This document shows positions 55,780-64,000 of a stretch of 64,000 nucleotides of DNA, piece by piece. The notes under the pieces are model-generated. The model was given only the letters and a program-made list of their open reading frames with translations, ran no database searches and was not told the DNA's origin. Position 1 is the first letter of the stretch. Every line of letters begins with the position of its first letter. A program made the translations under genes and the position numbers. Source of the stretch: Patiria pectinifera (lineage: Eukaryota; Echinodermata; Asteroidea; Valvatida; Asterinidae); contig CM057149.1 in NCBI GenBank assembly GCA_029964075.1, forward strand, positions 15,886,197 through 15,950,196. Reading direction: 5' to 3'.

Positions 55780-57907
55780 CAGTGTTGTAGGTCTCGAGAC
55801 CGGTCTCGGTCTCGGTCTCGGTCTCGAGACCACTTTTTGCCGGTCTCGGTCTCGGTCTCGGTCTCGGGAGCTGTGGTCTCGGTCTTGGTCTCGGTCTCGG
55901 TCCCCTTTGGTCTCGATATTTTGGCTAGTCTTGAGTCGAGACCAGCCAAAAAGTGAGGGGGGTGGATTCCGCCCCCGGCCCTTTTAGGGTTAAGTAAAGA
56001 ATCAGTTTAGGTAAATGTGACTGCAGTGTGATGCTAATGGACATGTCTCTCTTCACTTTCTAGTGAGTGAGGCATAGTCCAATAACCATTGCTCCTCTTC
56101 TTATATTTCTCGTTTTTATTGTGGGATGATCTGTTGAAACAAGCACTTTATAGCCATCCTCATTGATTCCAAATACAACTGAGATTTAAATCTTATGAAT
56201 CAAGACTGAGACATTATTTTTACCGTCAGATTTTGTTTTTTAAATATGGGGAACAATTCAACTCTTTTTCCCTAGAAATATTGGTGATTTTTTTCTATTT
56301 TCCTTTTCAATCTTTCCTTTATTCGTGGAGGCGGGAAAACGTGTTTTTTTTTCCATTATATTTATTAATGGATATTCATCAATTCGTAGACCGTTAAATT
56401 GGTGGTGGACAGCTGAATTTTGTGATCTCTTTATTAAAATAGACACGACTTAGAGTATGCAAATTACGTGAAATGTTCACAGTTACTACTCAATAACATT
56501 TTCTTTATCCCAATTATATTTTTTACAAAATGGAGCGTGCCATTTTTTTTATCATACGGTCACTTTCTTTTTGACTCGCCATGTATTCATCTTTTCATCT
56601 GTGATAAACACAAATTGAGCTACTGCCATGTACACACAAAAATAGAGTCTAATTGCCTGCCTCGTCTCCTTCCTAAATGTCCATTGCATTTGCATGAGTC
56701 GAGAAGAATTGTGTTCCATTAATCGCTATATGCTGTTTACGGCCATCACAATAAACTATTAATAAATTGGCAACATGTCGTACTTGTTAATCACTAAAAT
56801 ATTCAAGTAAATTGCCCAGCAAAGTACGATGGCACGGTTCAAAACACAGAGAGGCGTGCACATTGAGCCATGAATCCTAAAAGTACATCTCACCCACCAC
56901 ATTCAGTTTGTAACAGCGCCCTTCTATTGTGTCGGCCATATTCTCAAATAGGCTAATGGCGATGATGGCGGCGGGCAGATAAACAGAAGATAGATCAGGC
57001 AAATATAGTTCATCGATCTTCTATAGTATATGTAACGTTATTGACATTAAACAAGAAACAAACATGTAGGAGACACACAAACATGCAGGGTTGGAAGGAG
57101 AATCACAAAGAGGGATGGGGGGGGGGCAGACCAATCCATATCTGGCTACCATCTCTCAATTTTTGGTCTACATGTACAAATCTATATTCCATGACTGAAA
57201 TTTTGAAAAAAATAAATCAATATTTTCTTGCTCCAATTTTTTTTCCGAATGAGGTTTACAAGGAGGTCCAATGTAAAATTAAAGTTGCATTAAAATATCC
57301 GTTAGTGGTCATTGCTGAAACCAAGGGATGCCTGTGGAGTTTAGGTTCCGAGTTTCTATAACATATGAAACATCCACCTTTAACTTTTTTCTTTTGTCAA
57401 GTTTCAACATGTTCAAGTTTTGCAAAAACTAGTACAAATTGTCGTACTCCTAAGTTAGAGTTTCTTCATCAGATTTACACTTTATAGTAGTTACACAATA
57501 TTAAAAAAAAAAAAAGTGGCAAAAATATATGGAGTTCGTCAAATAAGGTTTCCCCTTCTTTAAATTAGGTTGTTTCCGATTTTTTTAAATTGATTGTGAC
57601 AATAACAAATACTGTTGCCTTGTTGTAATTTATGGCATAAAGCAAACACGAAGAACACTCGCATGACACAATTAAGCAGGTACAAGTGATTCCTAACTTT
57701 CAATCACTTCCTTCACATCCCCATGAACATCAACATCTCAAGGACAGACTGTTCAGCTGTAATTAGTGTCTTGTTGCTTATTTAGATCTCGGTCTCGGAC
57801 CATTTCGGTCTAGGTCCGCCTTGAAGGGGCTGGTCTCGGTCTCATCTTCGGTCTCGGTCTCGCAACTTCAGGTCTCGGTCTTGGTCTCGGTCCCGACTAC
57901 AACACTG
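55780..57907. mobile_element. hAT-like non-autonomous element with GGTCTC subterminal repeats
   Basis: Ends CAGTGTTGTAG and CTACAACACTG are exact inverses. Just inside each end are long runs of GGTCTCGGTCTC. No transposase ORF is present in 2.13 kb. The flanking octamers CTGTGTGC and CTGTACAC match at only five positions, so the right flank may have been rearranged. The interior is AT-rich, with no recognisable gene. Confidence 0.7.
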
Positions 57908-60900
57908 CTGTACACCCCGTTTTTTGACACTTACGATTATTTCTAAAGGGAGTCCAATTTTTCAAACAGTTTAAAGGACTCCCGGCACAACTGTACTAGG
58001 ACTCCCGGCACAACTATACTAGTGATCATTTTTTAAAACGTCGGGTTTGAAATACCATCGAAAGTCAAAGGTAGTGATTGACGATAATTTTGCGAATTGT
58101 TGCGGCAGCGTGATTTTCCGCGTGGCGCCCGCCTGGCCTAAACGCCCAGTACCCGGTCGACGTCTCCCGTCCGTGCCCGGTAACATCGATTGTGTCGGCG
58201 CTGGATCGTAAAGGTTTTTCCAGGCTATTTAAAAACATTTTTTATTCAAATTCATCAATTCTAACATTCGTTTCGTCCGAAGAAAAAATCAAACGCTTAA
58301 AAAAAACCAATTTAGTCATTTACCCTTCAATTTTTAAGTTTGGTCGCCCTCTTCAGTCACCGGGTCTAGACTTTTCGCCATTACAGATCAAATTCGTCTA
58401 AGCTGTTGCTGCATGGCAGCATTCAGAGATCGAATTTGTCTGATATAATTCAATTAGACGAATATGATTTCTGAATAAAAAGGTTTGGCGCAGACGAGAC
58501 GAAATCGAATACTCCGGGACGAAAACGTGTGCTCATTGTTTGAATTTGCTTGAACTGAAGTTGAAATTGTCCCACAAAAGACGAAATTAAACATTGGAAG
58601 TGCACCAAATCCACGTTGATGGACGAATTTGAATATTAGAAACGGTGAACTCCAATGATAAACGTTTTAAAATAGCCGGGAAAACCTATGTTACCTGTGA
58701 CGATTTTGGAGGCTTCTCTCAAGAAATAAAGCGATAAATCCTGGAGAACTGAGAAAAAAAATGAGCAGAATTAATGTTTGTATTTCCGTATATTTTCAAT
58801 GGACCGCTTTCGCTTCTTGCCTCAAGACCCTTTATGCGCATGCGCACATTATAATTATCATGTATTAGTCAAAAGGCCTATTACTTTACAAATTTGGAAT
58901 TACTTGCAGTCCGACAATAATTCCATTCTCTCGGAACAGGCTAGTTCCCGCCCCGCTGTCATTTAGGCCTACCAGTCTGCTCGTCAAGACGGTCAGTTTG
59001 TTTCAGAGGGTTAAAGACGCCCCAAAAAGGAAGAAGGATTTTTTTTGGGGGGGGGGGGGGGGGTGGGGGTGGTTTTGAATAAAACACACATGCAGAACTA
59101 TATTTAGAAAAACGAACCTGTTAAAGAGTACGGGTTATGCAAATTGTGCTGGGTATGGAATCATCACAGCATATCTGACCGAAACGTCACGGGCAAGAAA
59201 TAAAAACAAACAAAAAAACAAACAAACATCTCCTTTTGTTTCTCCAAATATTCATTGTATTAGCGATGTTTCAACTTCTCATTAATTTCAGTAACATAAA
59301 CAACACCCGTGTGGGTGACATTTCTTAGGAAAAAGCACACCTTGCACAACTTGAAATTGACTTGACAAGCCCGCATAGCAAGAGGGAGATGGGTATCGGA
59401 CTAATAATTATTTTCAACTTTTAAATTAGGAGCGTCTCGCTCCTAATTCAACTCTGAAGCCAGTGGGACCTAGTTACGCATGTGTGTGTGTTTTTTATAT
59501 ATTTTTTTACGACAGTGCAGTTTATGAATAAAAATCAACACCACACATTACAAGTATACGTACATGTACATGCAAAGAGCTAGCTATGGTGGGTGCATGT
59601 ACATGTACACGTGAGTGTACATTGTGTGTATCGTACTGAACATAACGGGTTTTGCAATCCTCTGAGATGAAAAGACGCAAAAGTAGCAGAGATTCTGATA
59701 GAACATAGGATCTGTGATGCAGCCAGGCCGGCCTGGCTGGTCGCGCAGCAGTGTCTCAAACCGGCCGCGATCATCACGAAGCTAGGATCGGGCCAGGCGA
59801 ATACAAAACGCGTGAAACATGGTACGTCACTAAATATGAACGTTTCTGAAATGGAGCGCGCTATTTAAAGCCACTTTTTGAAACAGTAGAAAGGCCTGCA
59901 AATGCAAACAAGCTAATTTATTTGTTATGGGGCATTATATTCATTTTAAGTTCGCTCTCAAATGAAATTTGAACTTTTGAAAAAGAGTATAAAACCAGCT
60001 GTAATAAAGCGAAAATAGAGAAAGACATAGAAACTAATTTCGAGAAAATGGTGATTAAATTTCAAATTCATTATGTATTCAAGGGCTGACAACACGGCTG
60101 TAACACCACATGTGTCGTGTTTAACAGTATAATGTTTGTATTTCTTACCCATTGAATATAAGAACAGGAAATGAGTGCAATGAAATGAGTGCAATGAATC
60201 GCCTTATCGGCCTTTTACTAATAAATAATAATGTATACATAAGTGGGCACTGAGGCAAGAAACGAAAACGGCTCATTGAAATTGTACAGGGTTACAAACT
60301 TTCAGGTCATTTTCTCTAAATTGCTCCAGGATTTCCGGCTTTTCCCCACGGCGGGTGTGAAACCCAAGGGGTGTATTAACCCCCCCCCCCATCCATATTT
60401 TGTAAAGACCGCCCTTTTCCATTCAAATGCCCTTACCCCTCCAATATCTTTAAAAAAAATCGCGCATGTATCGCCCTGAAAAGCGCCATACATTGTCCGA
60501 GAGTGTGCATAATCGGCGGTTTTGAACAGTGCCCCCATCGACAGATGGTACCAGCCCCCCCCCCCCCCAGTATTTGATTTTACGGAGTCCAAGTGTCCCG
60601 AGAAAAAAGTGTCTACATTTCAGCACGGATACAAGTGCCCTATCAAGACATCCCCCCCCCCCCCAAATAATAAATAAATAAAAAAAAAAAAAAAAAATAA
60701 ATAAAACTGACCTTGCTACGCCCTGTACTTTTCATGTTTTCAAAAGGTAAGTATTCTTTCAGCAAAACGAAAACAATTCACGATTCACATGCATCTCTAT
60801 GAGAATTGTTTTCGTTTTGCTGAAAGAACACTTACTTTTTTGTGATCTGTGGACAGAACTTGAAAACAGTGTTTGTGTTCAAAATTCCGTAACTGAAAAA

Positions 60901-61037
60901 GTATATGAGCGATTTGTATGGTTCTTGTAAGCTTAATGACTGGGCTTTCATATTCTAGATCTTGAAATTGCTACAGGCAAAACTTCTTTCAAATATTAGT
61001 CCTGCCATTTTGTGTTTCGTTTTTGTTTTTACTCACC
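57908..61037. repeat. 3.1-kb tandem repeat, unit 1
   Basis: Begins CTGTACACCCCGTTTTTTGA and is repeated from 61,038 with an offset of 3.10-3.13 kb. It holds GACGAA/TTCGTC-rich sequence (58,380-58,640), a hairpin AATTAGGAGCG/CGCTCCTAATT (59,424-59,448), an 18-bp palindrome AGCCAGGCCGGCCTGGCT (59,721-59,738), the dispersed C-rich repeat (60,380-60,620) and a long hairpin (60,742-60,839). No credible ORF. Confidence 0.85.
60742..60839. repeat. Long hairpin, about 37-bp arms
   Basis: AAAGGTAAGTATTCTTTCAG with CAAAACGAAAACAATTC pairs with GAATTGTTTTCG, TTTTGCTGAAAGAACACTT and ACTTTT across a 23-base loop. It has the size of a microRNA precursor but is also what a small MITE or element end would look like. 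Confidence 0.7.
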
Positions 61038-64000
61038 CTGTACACCCCGTTTTTTGACACTTACGAATATTCCTAAAGGGAGTCCAATTTTGTAAACAGT
61101 TTAAAGGATTCCCGGCACAACTATGCTAGGGATCATTTTTTAAAACGTCGGGTTTGAAATACCATCGAAAGTCAAAGGTAGTGATTGACGATAATTTTGC
61201 AAATTCTTGCGGCAGCGTGATTTTCCGCGTGGCGCCCGCCGGGCCTGTACGCCGAGTACCCGGTCGACGTCTACCGTCCGTGCCCGGTAAAATCGATTGT
61301 GTCGGTGCTGGATCATATAGGTTTTCCCGGCGATTTAAAAAAAAAATTCATACAAATTCATCAATTCTAACATTCGTTTCGTCCGAGAAAAAAAATCACA
61401 CGCTTATAAAAAAAACCCAATATAGTCATTTACCCTTCAATGTTTAAGTTTGGTCGCCCTCTTCAGTCACTGGGTCTAGACTATTCGCCATTACAGATCA
61501 AATTCGTCTAATCTGTTGCTGAATGGCAGCATTCAGAGATCGAATTTGTCTGATATAATTCAATTAGACGAATATGATTTCTGGATAACAAGGTTTGGCG
61601 CAGACGAGACGAAATCGAATACTCCGGGACGAAAACGTGTGCTCATTGTTTGAATTTGCTTGAACTGAAGTTGAAATTGTCCCACAAAAGACGAAATTAA
61701 ACATTGGAAGTGCACCAAATCCGTGTTGATGGACGAATTTGAATATTAGAAACGGTGATTTCGAATGATATACGTTTTAAAATAGCCGGGAAAACCTATG
61801 TTACCTGTGACGATTTTAGAGGCTTCTCTCAAAAAAAAAGGGACAAATCCTGGAGATCTGAGAAAAAAATGAGCAGAATTAATGTTTGTATTTCCGTATA
61901 TTTTCAATGGACCGCTTTCGCTTCTTGCCTCAAGACCCTTTATGCGTATGTGCACACTATAATTATCATGTATTAGTCAAAAGGCCTATTACTTTACAAA
62001 TTTGGAATTACTTGCAGCCCGACAATAATTCCATTCTCTCGGAACAGGCTAGTTCCCGCCCCGCTGTCATTTAGGCCTACCAGTCTGCTCGTCAGGCCGG
62101 TCAGTTTGTTTCAGAGGGTTAAAGACGCCCCAAAAAGGAAGAAGGAATTTTTTTTGTTGGGGTGGGGGGATGTTGGGTGGTGTGGAATAAAACACACATG
62201 TAGAATATATTTAGTAAAACGAACCTGTTAAAGAGTACGGGTTATGCAAATTGTGCTGGGTATGGAATCATCACAGCATATCTGATCGAAACGTCACGGG
62301 CAAGAAATAAAAAAAAGAAAAGAAAAAAAAACATCTCCTTTTGTTTCTCCAAATATTCATTGTATTAGCGATGTTTCGACTTCTCATTAATTTCAGTAAC
62401 ATAAACAACACCCGTGTGGGTGACATTTCTTAGGAAAAAGCACACCTTGCACAACTTGAAATTGACTTGACAAGCCCGCATAGCAAGAGGGGGATGGGTA
62501 TCGGACTAATAATTATGTTCAACTTTTAAATTAGGAGCGTCTCGCTCCTAATTCAACTCTGAAGCCAGTGGGATCTAGTTACGCATGCGTGTGTGTTTTT
62601 TATATATTTTTTACGACAGTGCAGTTTATGAATAAAAATCAACACCACACATTACAAGTATACGTACATGTACATGCAAAGAGCTAGCTATGGTGGGTGC
62701 ATGTACATGTACACGTGAGTGTACATTGTGTGTATCGTACTGAACATAACGGGGTTTGCAATCCTCTGAGATTAAAAGACGCAAAAGTAGCAGAGATTCT
62801 GATAGAACATAGGATCTGTGATGCAGCCAGGCCGGCCTGGCTGGTCGCGTAGCAGTGTCTCAAACCGGCCGCGATCATCACGAAGCTAGGATCGGGCCAG
62901 GCGAATACAAAACGCGTAAAACATGGTACGTCACTAGATATGAAAGTTTCTGAAAAAGAGCGCGCTATTTAAAGCCACTTTTTGAAACAGTAGAAAGGCC
63001 TGCAAATGCAAACAAGCTAATTTATTTGTTATGGGGCATTATATTCATTTTAAGTTCGCTCTCAAATGAAATTAGAAATTTTGAAAAAGAGTATAAACCA
63101 GCTGTAATAAAGCGAAAATAGAGAAAGACATAGAAACTAATTTCGAGAAAATGGTGATTAAATTTCAAATTCATTATGTATTCAAGGGCTGACAACACGG
63201 CTGTAACACCACACGTGTCGTGTTTAACAGTATAATGTTTGTATTTCTTACCCATTGACTATAAGAACAGGAAATGAATGCAATGAATCGCCTTATCGGT
63301 CTTTTTACTAATAAATGATAATGTATACATACCTGGGCACTGAGGCAAGAAACGAAAACGGTCCATTGAAATTGTACAGGGTTACAAACTTTCAGGTCAT
63401 TTTCTTTAAATTGCTCCAGGATTTCTGGCTTTTCCCCACGGCGGGTGTGAAACCCAAGGGGTGTATTAACCCCCCCCCCCTCCATATTTTGTAAAGACCG
63501 CCCTTTTCTATTCAAATGCCCTTACCCCTCCAATATCTAAAAAAAAAAATCGCGCATGTTTCGCCCGGAAAGCGCCATACATTGTCCGTTAGTGTGCATA
63601 ATCGGCGGTTTTGAACAGTGCCCCATCGACAGATGGTACCAGTCCCCCCCCCCCCTCCCCCAGTATTCGATTTTACGGAGGCCAAGTGTCCCGAGAAAAA
63701 AGTGTCTACATTTTAGCACGGATGTGCAAGTGCCCTATCGAGACATTTCCCCCTCCCCCCCCCCCCCCCCTAAAAAAAAAAATAAATAAATAAAATAAAT
63801 TAAAAAAATTAAAATAAAAATAAAAAATAAATAAATAAAAATAAAAATAAAAATTAAACTGACCTTGCTACGACCTGTACTTTTCATGTTTTTAAAAGGT
63901 AAGTGTTCATTCAGCAAAACGAAAACAATTCACGATTCACGTGCATCTCTATGAGAATTGTTTTCGTTTCGCTGAAAGAACACTTACTTTTTTTGTGATC
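61038..64000. repeat. 3.1-kb tandem repeat, unit 2 (cut by window end)
   Basis: Same order of features as unit 1, including the palindrome at 62,825-62,842 and the hairpin at 63,894-63,990. Differences are mainly in homopolymer and A/T-rich runs (63,770-63,860). Confidence 0.85.
63894..63990. repeat. Second copy of the long hairpin
   Basis: Same structure as 60,742-60,839. Arm changes (GTGTTCA, TTTCGC) are partly non-compensatory, and the loop differs by one base. Confidence 0.7.

Overview
This window looks like nuclear DNA from an invertebrate animal, most likely a deuterostome such as an echinoderm or hemichordate; that assignment is an inference. The grounds are spliced genes with GT-AG introns and long noncoding stretches, tRNA-derived SINEs, hAT-type MITEs with 8-bp target duplications, minisatellites and foldback elements, and a family of secreted fibrinogen-related lectin-like genes. 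No prokaryotic operon, rRNA gene or CRISPR array was seen.

The informative content is a tandem array of secreted lectin-like genes, all on the + strand. Copy 0 contributes only its last exon at the left edge (244-530). Copy A (27,680-33,744) and copy B (41,261-47,821) are complete seven-exon genes, each predicting a 519-residue precursor: signal peptide, a cysteine-containing N-terminal region of about 84 residues that I do not recognise, the first two thirds of a fibrinogen-related domain (FReD), a complete F5/8 type C (discoidin) domain, then the last third of the FReD. The discoidin domain therefore sits inside the fibrinogen fold, in a loop next to the expected calcium site, and is carried by two exons flanked by phase-1 introns. 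Copies A and B differ about ten times more in the first discoidin exon than in a neighbouring intron, and the amino-acid changes fall in the three loops that correspond to ligand- or membrane-contacting loops of coagulation-factor C domains. I regard this as the best candidate for an undescribed system: a duplicating, diversifying family of nested FReD-discoidin lectins, plausibly in recognition or immunity.

Layout. 1-5,600: copy 0 last exon, a 718-bp inverted-repeat element in its 3' flank, noncoding DNA, a foldback of CCGACGCCTCAT-type repeats and a tRNA-like SINE remnant. 5,600-10,300: two arrays of a 21-bp minisatellite joined by a duplicated spacer, then TGACGTCA-rich repeat DNA. 10,300-12,570: a small inverted-repeat element and featureless sequence. 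12,580-15,450: tandem repeats leading into a PHD-finger plus cysteine-protease-like ORF (Helitron-like element type) with one in-frame TGA, ending in a palindromic minisatellite. 15,500-19,900: a C2H2 zinc-finger/acidic ORF, a hAT MITE and dispersed repeats. 19,900-25,600: promoter/5'-leader block of the lectin family, an alternative signal-peptide exon, a SINE, and a damaged tandem copy of that leader region. 25,673-38,821 and 40,487-55,779: a large direct segmental duplication; each unit carries one lectin gene and, at its 3' end, the promoter/leader exon for the next gene. The second unit holds a 2.86-kb foldback absent from the first. 55,780-57,907: a hAT-like element at the end of the duplication. 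57,908-64,000: a 3.1-kb tandem repeat, second copy cut by the window end.

Gene logic: each lectin gene appears to use a noncoding leader exon several kb upstream, spliced to a short exon with the ATG and most of the signal peptide, then to six exons for the mature protein. Exon calls rest on reading frame, domain homology, splice-site consensus and agreement between copies A and B; no transcript evidence is available here.
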